Positions 33,884 to 45,249 of a DNA stretch of 64,000 bases are shown here, piece after piece. Location: the NCBI GenBank assembly GCA_014649355.1, contig BMSW01000020.1, positions 46,412 through 110,411 of the forward strand, written 5' to 3'. Source of the DNA: Streptomyces althioticus (GTDB taxonomy: Bacteria; Actinomycetota; Actinomycetes; Streptomycetales; Streptomycetaceae). The notes under the pieces were generated by a model, which did no database searches, had not been told where the DNA came from, and saw only the letters and a list, made by a program, of their open reading frames with translations. Numbering within the stretch: position 1 is the stretch's first letter; the number at the start of each line of letters is the position of its first letter. Made by a program: the position numbers and the translations under genes.

Positions 33884-34798
33884 TTATCCGGCGGCCCGCG
33901 CCTCCAGCGCGGCGACCACCCACCCGAACTCCTCGGTGTGGGCGGAGGGCCGGTCCCATCCGTTCACCACGCCGGACAGTTCGCGGTAGCGGACCAGGCG
34001 CGGGTCGGCCGCCGCCGCGAGGCGCTTCAGCACGGCGGCCGGGTCGGCGTCGCCGATCAGGTCGCGCAGCACGGCCGCGGCGCGGGGTGTGCCCGGCTCG
34101 ACGCCGTCGCGCAGGGCCTCGCCCGCGCCGCGGATCAGGCGGCTCATGAACCACAGGGAGCTGCCGCCGGGCACGCCGGGGCCCCGGTCGGCGGCGTTGA
34201 ACTCGATCATCCCGCGCATGACGGTCCGGAACCCGGGGTCCTGGATCAGCTCGACGAGTTCCACCCAGGCGTCCACCTGCTCGGGTGTGGGGTCGTCGGG
34301 CAGGTCGGCCGCGGCGAACCGCAGGCGTTGCCGGATGTCGGGGTCCGCGGTGTCGAGCCCCTGGAAGATCTCGGTCATGAAGTCGTCGAGGATGCGGGCG
34401 CGCTCGGCGGCGGACAGTCTGGCCAGTCGGTTCATCAGGGTCGTCTCCTCGGCGGTCGAGCCCCTGCGGGCCACGGTCGACAGCACCGCGCGGGTCACCT
34501 TCAGCGACCGGATCCGCGCGTCCAGCGCGGCCACGTGTGCGGCCGCGACCTGGGCGACCGTGGTCTCGCCGGTGAGCACCCGGCGCACGTCGTCGAGGCC
34601 GAGGCCCAGTTCCCGCAGGGTGCGGACCAGTTCCAGCCGGGCGACGGAGCCGGCGTCGTAGAGCCGGTAGCCGCCCGCGGACCGCGCCACGGGCGGCAGG
34701 GCGCCCTCGTCGGACCAGTAGCGGATGGTGCGCACGGACAGGCCGGTGGCGCGGGCGAGCGCCCCGATGGTGAGGAGCCCGGTGCCGTCGTGGGTCAT
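33884..34798 (-). CDS. MerR-family transcriptional regulator
   Basis: A 304-residue regulator. Residues 8-75 form the MerR winged helix: LTIGALARATGLSVRTIRYWSDEGALPPVARSAGGYRLYD. A coiled dimer helix follows (VAQVAAAHVAALDARIRSL). The remaining 180 residues are an uncharacterised effector domain with many acidic and aromatic positions (AWVELVELIQDPGFRTVMRGMIEFN). The inducer is unknown. The EF-hand gene downstream may be cotranscribed. Confidence 0.92.
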   Translation of the reverse strand: MTHDGTGLLTIGALARATGLSVRTIRYWSDEGALPPVARSAGGYRLYDAGSVARLELVRTLRELGLGLDDVRRVLTGETTVAQVAAAHVAALDARIRSLKVTRAVLSTVARRGSTAEETTLMNRLARLSAAERARILDDFMTEIFQGLDTADPDIRQRLRFAAADLPDDPTPEQVDAWVELVELIQDPGFRTVMRGMIEFNAADRGPGVPGGSSLWFMSRLIRGAGEALRDGVEPGTPRAAAVLRDLIGDADPAAVLKRLAAAADPRLVRYRELSGVVNGWDRPSAHTEEFGWVVAALEARAAG

Positions 34799-34882
34799 GT
34801 CGGGGAGTCTGGGCCTTCCAGCGGGTGGAGACTCAAGCCGCGCGGTGGCGGGTGCCCCCGGTGTGCCCCGGGGGCGTGGAGG

Positions 34883-35491
34883 TCAGCGGTCCGCCACGCG
34901 CATCTCGAACCAGGTGGTCTTGCCGTGGGAGAGGAGGTCGACGCCCCAGCGGTCGGCGAGTTTGTCGACGAGGAACAGGCCGCGGCCGCTGATGTCCATC
35001 TCCTGCACCGGCATCAGACAGGGCAGGGCGCGGGACGGGTCGCGGACCTCGACGCGGATCCAGCCCCGGCGGTGCCGCATGCGCAGACCGAAGGCGCGGG
35101 CCCCGGTGTGGCGTACGGCGTTGCCGACGAGTTCCGAGACGAGCAGTACGGCGTCCTCGGTGAGCTTGGGGGTCAGGCCCCAGCGGCGCAGGATGACGAT
35201 CTGGACCAGTCGGCGGGCGACGGCGGCGGACTCGGGGAGGGACGGGAGCGGAACTTCGCCCTCCGTAGGGTCGCCGTGCGTCTCCAGCGCGTGCACGGCA
35301 CGTTCGTCCTCGACCGTCGGCGACCAGCGTGACGCGATGGCGCGTCCGTCTCCCCGCGGCTGTTCCATGCCCTCCAGCCCCGCCATGGCCCCATCATGGC
35401 CGCCCGCCGGGAGGGCCGGGGCCGTTCCGAGGGAATACGCCCCCCGTGCGCCCCCGCCCGTTCCTGGTCCTCCGGCATGTGCCACAGGCAT
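34883..35491 (-). CDS. Anti-sigma-factor-like ATP-binding protein (HATPase_c, SpoIIAB/RsbW type)
   Basis: A 202-residue regulator of the group abundant in Streptomyces, usually anti-sigma factors or their relatives. The ATPase fold has the N box ELVGNAVRHTG (about residue 120), the G1 motif EVRDPS in place of DxGxG, and MDISGRGLFLVDKLADRWG as G2. The chosen ATG 35491 has GGAGG eight bases upstream; an upstream GTG (35569) lacks such a site. The first 90 residues are disordered-looking and Gly/Ala-rich. No partner is evident nearby. Confidence 0.88.
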   Translation of the reverse strand: MPVAHAGGPGTGGGARGAYSLGTAPALPAGGHDGAMAGLEGMEQPRGDGRAIASRWSPTVEDERAVHALETHGDPTEGEVPLPSLPESAAVARRLVQIVILRRWGLTPKLTEDAVLLVSELVGNAVRHTGARAFGLRMRHRRGWIRVEVRDPSRALPCLMPVQEMDISGRGLFLVDKLADRWGVDLLSHGKTTWFEMRVADR

Positions 35492-35670
35492 GCCGATGCC
35501 TCCGAAAGCCTGCTCGACCTGCGAAAACGACTCATGCTCGGGCAATCGACGGGCCCCCTCGACGGACACGGCTTAAGGGTGCGTTAAGGCTCCCATAATG
35601 CGTACCGCCAAGAGGGCCCAATCAGACATGACGTCAACTGCAAGTCCCTTGCGGGGATTTCAACTGCTCG

Positions 35671-36438
35671 TCACAGGAACTTCGCCTTGCCGGGGCCCTC
35701 CTCCACGAAGCTGCGCATGCCCCGCTCGCGGTCCTCCGTGGCGAACAGGCCCGCGAACCAGTTGCGCTCCACCGCGAGCCCGGTGTCGATGTCCGTCTCC
35801 AGGCCGGTGTCGACGGACTCCTTGGCCGCCCGCAGCGCGAGCGCCGGCCCCTGCGCCAGCTTCGCCGCCCAGGCGTGTGCCTGGGTGTAGACCTCGTCGG
35901 CGGGGACCACGCGGTCCACCAGGCCGAGGGCGAGCGCCTCGTCGGCCTTCACCTGACGGCCGGTGAAGATCAGGTCCTTGGCCTTGGACGGGCCGACCAG
36001 CCGGGCCAGCCGCTGGGTGCCGCCCGCGCCCGGGATCAGGCCGAGCAGGATCTCCGGCTGGCCGAGCTTGGCGTTCTCCCCGGCGATCCGGTAGTCGGCG
36101 CACAGGGCGAGCTCGCAGCCGCCGCCGAGCGCGTAGCCGGTGACGGCGGCGACGACGGGCTTGGGGATGCGGGCCACGGCGGTGAAGGAGTCCTGGAGGC
36201 CGCGGGCGCGCAGGACCATCGCGGTGTGGTCCATGGCCTGCATCTCCTTGATGTCCGCGCCCGCCGCGAACACCTTCTCGCCGCCGTAGATCACCACGGC
36301 GCGCACGTCCTCGCGGCGCGTGGCCTCCTCGGCGAGCTCCTTCAGACGGTCCTGCGTGGCGACGTCCAGCGCGTTCATGGGCGGCCGGTCCAGGCGCAGC
36401 GTGCCGACGCCCTCGGCGACTTCGAGATGTACGGTCAT
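35671..36438 (-). CDS. Enoyl-CoA hydratase/isomerase family protein
   Basis: A crotonase-fold enzyme of 255 residues, likely hydrating trans-2-enoyl-CoA in fatty-acid breakdown. The oxyanion-hole segments are AAGADIKEM (59-67) and YALGGGCELALCADYRIA, with catalytic Glu109 and Glu129 (GQPEILLGLIPGAGG). Both glutamates are present, favouring hydratase over isomerase. The ATG at 36438 stands alone with its own promoter region of about 70 bp. Confidence 0.95.
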   Translation of the reverse strand: MTVHLEVAEGVGTLRLDRPPMNALDVATQDRLKELAEEATRREDVRAVVIYGGEKVFAAGADIKEMQAMDHTAMVLRARGLQDSFTAVARIPKPVVAAVTGYALGGGCELALCADYRIAGENAKLGQPEILLGLIPGAGGTQRLARLVGPSKAKDLIFTGRQVKADEALALGLVDRVVPADEVYTQAHAWAAKLAQGPALALRAAKESVDTGLETDIDTGLAVERNWFAGLFATEDRERGMRSFVEEGPGKAKFL

Positions 36439-36511
36439 GCCAGCAGGTTAACGGTGACTAACGCCGTGCGCTCCGGTGCCGTGGCTCACACCCGATTCCG
36501 GTACCGGAGAC

Positions 36512-36547
36512 GCCCACGGCCCCGGTGCGGACACCGGGGCCGTGGGC
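36512..36547 (-). terminator. Strong terminator after the first L,D-transpeptidase gene
   Basis: GCCCACGGCCCCGGTG (512-527) pairs perfectly with CACCGGGGCCGTGGGC (532-547): a 16-bp stem with a CGGA loop, 17 bp past the stop of the transpeptidase gene (minus strand). It separates this gene from the enoyl-CoA hydratase gene, which starts at 36438. Confidence 0.88.
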
Positions 36548-36563
36548 AGGACGAACGTCAGGT

Positions 36564-37805
36564 TCAGGCCTTCCACTTCTCCCAGGACATGTTCCAGCCG
36601 TTGAGGCCGTTGTCCGGCGCGATCACCGCGTCGTCGCTGTTCTTGACCTCGACCACGTCGCCGATCAGCGAGTTGTCGAAGAACCAGGCCGCCGGGGCCT
36701 TCTTGTCCCAGCCGCCCTTCACGTCGCGCAGGCCGACGCAGCCGTGGCTGGCGTTGCGGTTGCCGAAGGCGTCGCCGCCCCAGTAGTTGCCGTGGATGAA
36801 GGTGCCGGAGGTGGACAGGCGCATGGCGTGCGGAACGTCCTCGATGTCGTACTCGCCGGCGTAACCGACGGTCTCGCCGTTCATGCGGGTCACCTTGTGC
36901 TTCTCGCTGATGACCATCTTGCCGTTCCAGGTCTCGTAGCCCGGCGCGCCGGTGGTGACCTTGATCTTCTTGATCACCTTGCCGTCGCGCATCACCTTCA
37001 TGGTGTGCTTCTTGGCGTCGACCACGGAGATCTGGCTGCGGCCGATGGTGAAGGAGATCTTCTTGGACTGCTCGCCGTAGACGCCGTCGCGGCCCTCGAC
37101 CCCGTCGAGGTTCAGGTCGACGGTGACCTTGGTGCCGGCCTTCCAGTACGTCTGCGGGCGGAAGTCCAGGCGGTCGTTGCCGAACCAGTGGCCTTCGACC
37201 TCGACGGCCGGCTCGGTGGTGATGCGGACGGCCTTCTCGACGTCCTCGGGCTTGGTGATGCCCCGGGTGAAGTTGAGGGAGAAGGGCATGCCGACGCCGA
37301 CGGTGGAGCCGTCCTCGGGGGTGAAGTGCCCGATGAACGTCTCCTTCGGCGTCAGGGTGGTGAAGCGGGAGTCCTGCGTGGTGGTGCGGCCCTCGGCGTC
37401 CTCGGCGACCGCGTGCACCGTGTAGCTGGTGGAGGCGGCGAGGTGGGTGGACGGCGTCCAGGAGGCGCCGTCCCCGGATATCGCGCCTTCGACGGCCTTG
37501 CCCTTGGCGTTCTTGACGACCACCTCGGTCAGTTTGCCCCGGGCGGCCGTCACCTTCAGCTCACCGCTGGTCTCCACCGACTCGGCGCCGTCGCGCGGCG
37601 CGATGGTCACCCGCGCCTCGGACTGCGTGCTGCGCGCCGCCGTGGAGTCCTTGCCCTTGCCCTTGCCGTCGTCCGAGCCGGAGCCCGGCTCCGATCCCCC
37701 GCCGCAGGCGGTGACCGCCAGCATCACCCCGAGTGCCAGCGCCGCCAGTTTCCTGCCGCCGCGCCGCGCGCCCACCGACGCCCCCGATATCGGCCCCACG
37801 TTCAC
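36564..37805 (-). CDS. L,D-transpeptidase lipoprotein 1 (Ig-like domains plus YkuD)
   Basis: This enzyme forms 3-3 cross-links in peptidoglycan outside the cell. The 413-residue protein starts at GTG 37805, with GGGGAG upstream, and has a lipobox LAVTAC with Cys34. After a Gly/Ser/Lys linker come two Ig-like domains (about 55-145 and 150-255) and a YkuD domain with HGNYWGG and the catalytic SHGCVGLR, Cys356. This architecture is that of mycobacterial LdtMt2. It shares layout with the next gene, a tandem paralogue. Confidence 0.95.
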   Translation of the reverse strand: MNVGPISGASVGARRGGRKLAALALGVMLAVTACGGGSEPGSGSDDGKGKGKDSTAARSTQSEARVTIAPRDGAESVETSGELKVTAARGKLTEVVVKNAKGKAVEGAISGDGASWTPSTHLAASTSYTVHAVAEDAEGRTTTQDSRFTTLTPKETFIGHFTPEDGSTVGVGMPFSLNFTRGITKPEDVEKAVRITTEPAVEVEGHWFGNDRLDFRPQTYWKAGTKVTVDLNLDGVEGRDGVYGEQSKKISFTIGRSQISVVDAKKHTMKVMRDGKVIKKIKVTTGAPGYETWNGKMVISEKHKVTRMNGETVGYAGEYDIEDVPHAMRLSTSGTFIHGNYWGGDAFGNRNASHGCVGLRDVKGGWDKKAPAAWFFDNSLIGDVVEVKNSDDAVIAPDNGLNGWNMSWEKWKA

Positions 37806-37957
37806 TTGTTTCTCCCCTCGGCGGGTCTGGCCGGACCCGGCCCCCCAGCGCGCCTCTCGCGCACACGGCGAATGGTAACCACTGGCCAAGGGCCTGGAAG
37901 GCGGCGGTTCTGTCACCGTTCCGTTCCAAGTTCAACGGTCCGGCCGAGGGGGTGCGG

Positions 37958-39184
37958 TCAGCGGCGGTTCACCGCGCCGCCCGCCTTCCATTCCTTCCAG
38001 TTCATGTTCCAGCCGCCGAGTCCGTTGTCCGGCGCGACCGTGCGGTCCTTGCTGTTGACGACCTCGACGACGTCGCCGATCAGACTGCGGTCGAAGAACC
38101 AGCCCGCCGGGGTGTCCGCGCCGCCGCCCTTCACGTCGCGCAGGCCGACGCAGCCGTGGCTGACGTTGCCGCTGCCGAACACCTCGGGCGCGGCCCAGTA
38201 GTTGCCGTGCAGGAAGGTGCCGGAACTGGTCAGCCGGATGGCGTGCGGGACGTCGGGGATGTCGTACTCGCCGCCGAAGCCGACCGTGCGGCTGTCCATG
38301 CGGGTGACCTCGAGCATCTCGGTGATCACCATCTTGCCGTTGTACGTGGGCGTCTTCGCCGCACCCGCCGTGACCGGCACGGTGGCGAGCAGGTCCCCGT
38401 CCCGCCGCACCCGCATGGTGTGGGCGGCGGCGTCGACCACGGACACCTGGCTGCGGCCGACGGTGAAGGTGAAGGTGCGGCGCTGGAGGCCGTAGACGCC
38501 GGGCGCGCCCTCCACGTCGCGCAGGTTCAGGTCGACGGTGACCTCGGTGCCGGGCTTCCAGTACTCCTCGGGGCGGAAGTCCAGGCGGGTGTCGCCGAAC
38601 CAGTGGGGGCGGATCTCCACGGCGGGCCGTGCCGTGACCCTGACCGCGCGCTCCACGGCGGCACGGCGGGTGATCTTCCGGTTGAACTCCAGGGAGACGA
38701 TCATCCCGGTGCCGACGGTGGACCGGTCCTCGGGGGCGACGTAGCCGATGAAGCGTTCCTCCGGGACGTGCGTGGTGAACGTGGTGTGCCGGGCGGAGCG
38801 GCGTCCCGAGCCGTCCACGGCGACCGCGTCGACGGTGTACTTCGCGGCGAGGGCGAGGCGTTCGTCGTCGGGCTTCCAACTGCGGCCGTCCTCGGAGATC
38901 CGGCCCGGGACCGGCGACTCGCGCGCGTCCTGCGACACGACCGCCTTCACCGACTCCAGCCGGCCCTCGGGCACCCGCACCCGCAGCGCGTCGCCGGGGC
39001 GGACGCCCTTGCTGCCGTCGCGCGGGGACACCTGGATGGTCTCCCCCCTCCCCGGCGGCCCGAACGCCCCCGGAACGGGGCCCTCCGAGCTGCACCCGGC
39101 GGTCGCGGTCAGCAGTCCTGCCCATGTCACTACGACGGCCAGCGCGGCCCTCGCGCGCCGTGCGCGCCCTTGTACGTGCCTCAC
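37958..39184 (-). CDS. L,D-transpeptidase lipoprotein 2 (paralogue)
   Basis: A 408-residue protein with the same architecture: lipobox TATAGC with Cys31, two Ig-like domains and a YkuD domain with HGNYWAAPE and SHGCVGLR, Cys345. The two copies share many blocks (WFFD-SLIGDVVEV, WNMxWxEWKA end) but differ in the linkers; this one is Arg-rich rather than Lys-rich. The GTG start at 39184 is the best-placed start before the signal sequence. It lies 152 bp upstream of copy 1 on the same strand; both may be cotranscribed. Confidence 0.93.
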   Translation of the reverse strand: MRHVQGRARRARAALAVVVTWAGLLTATAGCSSEGPVPGAFGPPGRGETIQVSPRDGSKGVRPGDALRVRVPEGRLESVKAVVSQDARESPVPGRISEDGRSWKPDDERLALAAKYTVDAVAVDGSGRRSARHTTFTTHVPEERFIGYVAPEDRSTVGTGMIVSLEFNRKITRRAAVERAVRVTARPAVEIRPHWFGDTRLDFRPEEYWKPGTEVTVDLNLRDVEGAPGVYGLQRRTFTFTVGRSQVSVVDAAAHTMRVRRDGDLLATVPVTAGAAKTPTYNGKMVITEMLEVTRMDSRTVGFGGEYDIPDVPHAIRLTSSGTFLHGNYWAAPEVFGSGNVSHGCVGLRDVKGGGADTPAGWFFDRSLIGDVVEVVNSKDRTVAPDNGLGGWNMNWKEWKAGGAVNRR

Positions 39185-39369
39185 GCGGTACCCAACGACG
39201 GGCCTCGCCTCCGGGAAACGACCATGCCGCCCCTCGGGGAAACGTGAGTGCGAGGCGCGCTCTGGGCAGAACTGTGGGAGGACGACGCACCGGGGAGCCG
39301 CGGCCGGGCCGCACGGGCCGTGGCTCCCCTGTCCGCCGTCGTCCCCCACGAGCCGCGGGAGGCTGACAG

Positions 39370-41622
<2,253 letters not shown>

Positions 41623-41641
41623 CGCGAAGGGCGCCCCGCGG

Positions 41642-42325
41642 TCAGCCGAGGATGCCCCGGTCGTACGCCGTCGCCACGGCCGCCGCACGGTCCTTGGCGC
41701 CCAGCTTGGCGAAGATGTGCGTCAGATGCGTCTTCACCGTGGCCTCGCTGATGAACAGCTCACGGGCGATCTCCCGGTTGGAGGTGCCCCTGGCGACCAG
41801 CGCCAGCACCTCCCGCTCCCGCGCGGACAGCGGTTCCGCGCCCGGGGTGCGGGGCGCGCGGACGGCGGACACCAGCCGGGAGGCGACGGCCGGGGACAGC
41901 ACGGAACGCCCCTGGGCCGCGGCGCGGACGGCGGTGAACAGCTCCTCGCGCGGCGCGTCCTTGAGCAGATAGCCGGTCGCGCCCGCCTCGATCGCGGGCA
42001 GCGTGTCGGAGTCGGTGTCGTACGTGGTGAGCACCAGCACCCGGGCGCGGGCGCCCCGCCGGGTCAGCTCCCGGATGGCCTCCACGCCGCCCGTGCCGGG
42101 CATGCGCAGGTCCATGAGGATCACGTCGGGGTCCAGCTCCGCCGCCCGTCGGAGCGCCGCCGCGCCGTCGGCCGCCTCGCCGAGCACGCGGAAGCCGGGC
42201 GCGGACTCGAACATGCCGCGCAGGCCGTCGCGGACGACGGGGTGGTCGTCGACGACGAGCAGGGTGATCACGGGCACGGCCTCGGCGGCCTCGGCGGCCT
42301 CGTCGGGGGCGGCGTCAGGGGTCAT
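41642..42325 (-). CDS. LuxR/NarL-type response regulator
   Basis: A 227-residue regulator. The receiver domain has acidic pair Asp26-Asp27 (VVDDHPVVRDGL), phospho-acceptor Asp72 in ILMDLRMPG, Thr near 101 and Lys in YLLKDA. The C-terminal LuxR helix-turn-helix reads LSAREREVLALVARGTSNREIARELFISEATVKTHLTHIFAKLG. Its start overlaps the histidine kinase stop by 11 bp. It is followed by a glgX gene on the other strand. Confidence 0.97.
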   Translation of the reverse strand: MTPDAAPDEAAEAAEAVPVITLLVVDDHPVVRDGLRGMFESAPGFRVLGEAADGAAALRRAAELDPDVILMDLRMPGTGGVEAIRELTRRGARARVLVLTTYDTDSDTLPAIEAGATGYLLKDAPREELFTAVRAAAQGRSVLSPAVASRLVSAVRAPRTPGAEPLSAREREVLALVARGTSNREIARELFISEATVKTHLTHIFAKLGAKDRAAAVATAYDRGILG

Positions 42326-43571
42326 GGCGGACCAACGGTACGCGAGCCGAGACCGCCGTGCCGCCGCCCGGCTCGGACTCGACCGTGAGGGACCCGGCGA
42401 CGCGTTCGGCGCGGGCCCGCATGCCGTCCAGGCCGAAGCCGCCGGCGGAGGTGTGCGCGGGGACGGCGAGCGGGTCGAACCCGCGGCCGTCGTCGCGGAT
42501 GTCGAGGGTGACCTCGTCGCCCATGTAGGAGAGGGTCACGCCGGCGCGGGTGGCGCCCGCGTGGCGCGCGGTGTTGGAGAGGGCCTCCTGGGCGATGCGC
42601 AGCAGGGTGGCCGCGATCTCGTCGTGCAGCGGCTCGGCGGTCCCGGTGACGGTGAACTGGGCTCGAACGTCGGTGCGTTCGCCCCACTCGGTGACGGTCC
42701 GCTTCAGCGCCTCGGGCAGTCCGCCGTCGGCGAGCGCGACCGGGGCGAGGTTGTGCACGGAGCGGCGGGCCTCGCCGAGGCTCTCGCGGGCCAGGGCGAG
42801 CGCCCGGTCCAGACGGTCGCGGCCGGCGGCCGGGTCGGGGGTGTTCGCGGCGACCTGGAGCTGGGCGATGATGCCGGTGAGGCCCTGGGCCAGCGTGTCG
42901 TGGATCTCGGCGGCGAGCCTGCGGCGCTCGTCTGCGACGCCGGCCTCCCGCGCCTGGACGAGCAGTTGGGAATGCAGGGCGGCGTTCTCGTCGAGGGCGT
43001 GCTGCAACGCGGTGTTGGTGCGCTCGAGTTCGGCGATGGTCGCCACACGGGCCCGGCCGCGGTCCTCCTCCAGGTCGGCGAAGTGCCCGAAGAGCAGGAC
43101 CAGGACGCCGTTGGCGGCCAGGAGGGCGCCGAAGAGCGTCCAGCCGAGGCCGTCGTGCGGCGGCAGCCCGCCCGACTGGGAACCGGCCAAGGTCACGGCG
43201 GTGGCGCACAGGCCCGCCTTGCGCAGCGCACGCGGCAGCAGGCGCTCGGTGCTGAAGTAGCCGATGACGGCGTAGAAGGCGAACAGCGGGTTCAGCCAGG
43301 TCAGGGCGAAGCCGAGGCCCCAGCGCAGGACGTACTGGCGGATGCCCGCCGCGGACGGCCCGGGCGGCCGGGTGCGTGACCGCACGCCCCACCACAGCTC
43401 CACGGCGACGGCCCCGGCGGTGAGGGCGCCGGCGGTCCGCCGTTCGCCGGTGCTCATGCCGAGGGCGTCGGTGGTCGCCCAGGCCAGCACGGCGCCCAGC
43501 AGGAGCAGTCCGTACGGGCCCCAGCGGTCGAACACCGCCCAGCGGTCCTCCAGTCGGGCCGATTCCGTCAT
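42315..43571 (-). CDS. Sensor histidine kinase (NarL-partner, HisKA_3)
   Basis: A 418-residue kinase paired with the response regulator. Residues 15-170 contain several hydrophobic segments (about five helices) with little outside the membrane, so it may sense membrane-embedded compounds. A coiled region (175-210) leads to the HisKA_3 box with His224 in RRRLAAEIHDTLAQG. The HATPase_c part has EALSNTARHAGAT and DDGRGFD, GGFGLDGM. It is located next to an ABC-2 exporter whose expression it probably controls. Confidence 0.96.
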   Translation of the reverse strand: MTESARLEDRWAVFDRWGPYGLLLLGAVLAWATTDALGMSTGERRTAGALTAGAVAVELWWGVRSRTRPPGPSAAGIRQYVLRWGLGFALTWLNPLFAFYAVIGYFSTERLLPRALRKAGLCATAVTLAGSQSGGLPPHDGLGWTLFGALLAANGVLVLLFGHFADLEEDRGRARVATIAELERTNTALQHALDENAALHSQLLVQAREAGVADERRRLAAEIHDTLAQGLTGIIAQLQVAANTPDPAAGRDRLDRALALARESLGEARRSVHNLAPVALADGGLPEALKRTVTEWGERTDVRAQFTVTGTAEPLHDEIAATLLRIAQEALSNTARHAGATRAGVTLSYMGDEVTLDIRDDGRGFDPLAVPAHTSAGGFGLDGMRARAERVAGSLTVESEPGGGTAVSARVPLVRHDP

Positions 43572-43597
43572 CGCACCAGTCTCCGGCACCGCCGTCC

Positions 43598-44350
43598 TCA
43601 CTCCCAGCGGAACCACCGCACCGCACCGGCGGTGAGCAGCACCGCCCACCCCGCCGTCACCGCGAGGTGCCCCGTTCCCGGCCAGTGGCCCGCCGACGCC
43701 TCGCCGAGGGCCTGCGCGGCCGCGCCGAACGGGGTCCAGCCGACGATGTCGGCCATCAGGTCCGGCATGGCCTCGACGGGGAGCCACACGCCCGCGGTGA
43801 ACATCATCGGGAACAGCGCGGTGGAGCCGACCGCCGTGGCGATCTTCGCCGTGCGGGCCAGGGCGCTGAGCAGCGCGCCGAGCGCGAGGGAGGCGGCCAG
43901 GGCGAGCAGCAGCGCGAGGAGGTGGCCGAGCGGCTGCCCCGGCAGGGCGACGTCGAAGGCGAGGCGGCCGACGGCGAGGGTGAGCAGCGCGGACACCAGG
44001 GAGGCGGCGCCGAGCACCGTCATCTGCGCGGCGAGCAGGGCGGAGGGGCGGACCGGTGTGGTGGACATCCGGCGCAGGATGCCGGTCTCGCGGTAGCCGG
44101 TGAGGGTGGGCGGCATGCCCTGGAGCCCGCCGATGATCAGGCCGAGGAGGAGGGCGACCGGTACGTAGGCGTCGACCGGGCGCAGTCCGCCGAGGGCCGG
44201 GTCGGCCTCCCGGAAGGACGGGATGGAGCCGAGGATCGCCAGCAGGAGGGTCGGGAAGAGCATGATCCAGAAGATGCCGGCGGGTTCGCGCCGGAAGAGG
44301 CGGAACTCGGTGCGCAGCACTGCCGTGTTCACGAGTCCGGTGGTGCTCAT
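43598..44350 (-). CDS. ABC-2 type exporter permease
   Basis: A 250-residue membrane protein with six hydrophobic segments: start MSTTGLVNTAVLRTEFRLFRREPAGIFWIMLFPTLLLAILG, then GLIIGGLQGMPPTLTGYRETGILRRMSTTPVRPSALLAAQ, the ABC-2 hallmark. It ends with AVRWFRWE. Its ATG overlaps the ATPase stop by ATGA. With the ATPase and two-component system it forms a drug/antibiotic exporter set. Confidence 0.93.
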   Translation of the reverse strand: MSTTGLVNTAVLRTEFRLFRREPAGIFWIMLFPTLLLAILGSIPSFREADPALGGLRPVDAYVPVALLLGLIIGGLQGMPPTLTGYRETGILRRMSTTPVRPSALLAAQMTVLGAASLVSALLTLAVGRLAFDVALPGQPLGHLLALLLALAASLALGALLSALARTAKIATAVGSTALFPMMFTAGVWLPVEAMPDLMADIVGWTPFGAAAQALGEASAGHWPGTGHLAVTAGWAVLLTAGAVRWFRWE

Positions 44351-45249
44351 GCGGGGCTCTCCGTGAGGTCGAGGAAGGCGTCGTCCAGGGTGGCGTCGGT
44401 GACGCGCAGCTGGTGGGCGGTGACGCGGGAGCGGGCGAGGAGGGTGAGGACGGCGTTGACCGTGTCGTCGGTGCCGGACAGGGTGATCCGGCCGTCCTTC
44501 CGGGCGACCGAGGCGAGCCCGGGCAGCGCGTTCAGGTCGGCGTCGTCGAGCGGGGCGGACGGGGTGAAGCTGATGACGGTGGCCCCGGCCGAGCGGCGGA
44601 CCAGTCCCGCGGGGGTGTCGAGGGCGGCGACGCGGCCCTGGTCGATGACCGCGATCCGGTCGCAGAGGCGCTGGGCCTCCTCCATGAAGTGGGTGACGAG
44701 CAGGACGGTGACGCCGCCGGCGCGGACGTCCTCGATCAGTTGCCAGGTGTCGCGCCGGGCGCGCGGGTCGAGGCCGGTGGTCAGCTCGTCCAGCACGACG
44801 ATCCGCGGGGTGCCGATGAGGGCGAGCGCGATGAACAGGCGCTGCTTCTGGCCGCCGGACAGCTTCGCGAACCGGGTGGTCAGCTTCTCGGTGAGGCCGA
44901 GGCGTTCGGCGAGCGGGCGCCAGTCGGCGGGGCGGCGGTGGAAGGAGGCGTAGAGCTCCAGGGCCTCGCGGACGGTCAGCTTCGGCTGGAGTTCGCTCTC
45001 CTGGAGTTGCGCGCCGAGAACCCGGGTGACCTCGTCGTGGTCGGCGACGGGGTCGAGCCCGGCGACCCGGACCCGGCCGGAATCGGGGACGCGCAGCCCC
45101 TCCACGCACTCCGCGGTGGTGGTCTTGCCGGCGCCGTTGGGACCGAGAATCCCGAAGATCTCGCCCTCGTCGACGGAGAAGGACACCCCGTCGACGGCGG
45201 TCCTGCCGCCGTAGGCCTTGCGCAGGTCGGTGACGTCGATGACGGACAT
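44347..45249 (-). CDS. ABC exporter ATPase (drug-resistance type)
   Basis: A 300-residue ATPase. Walker A GPNGAGKTT (about 36-44), signature KLSGGQKQR, Walker B IVVLDELTTGLD and switch His in VTHFMEEAQRLCDR are present. Note that the Walker B Glu is followed by Leu (DELTTGLD rather than DEPTTGLD), a common variant. The ATG at 45249 begins the conserved part; 57 more in-frame bases upstream are not needed. The C-terminal region (residues 215-300) is a regulatory extension seen in DrrA-like exporters. Confidence 0.93.
   Translation of the reverse strand: MSVIDVTDLRKAYGGRTAVDGVSFSVDEGEIFGILGPNGAGKTTTAECVEGLRVPDSGRVRVAGLDPVADHDEVTRVLGAQLQESELQPKLTVREALELYASFHRRPADWRPLAERLGLTEKLTTRFAKLSGGQKQRLFIALALIGTPRIVVLDELTTGLDPRARRDTWQLIEDVRAGGVTVLLVTHFMEEAQRLCDRIAVIDQGRVAALDTPAGLVRRSAGATVISFTPSAPLDDADLNALPGLASVARKDGRITLSGTDDTVNAVLTLLARSRVTAHQLRVTDATLDDAFLDLTESPA

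Noticed and set aside
35492..35569. Earlier GTG start for the anti-sigma-like ATPase
   Set aside because: No ribosome binding site precedes it, while GGAGG sits eight bases before ATG 35491.
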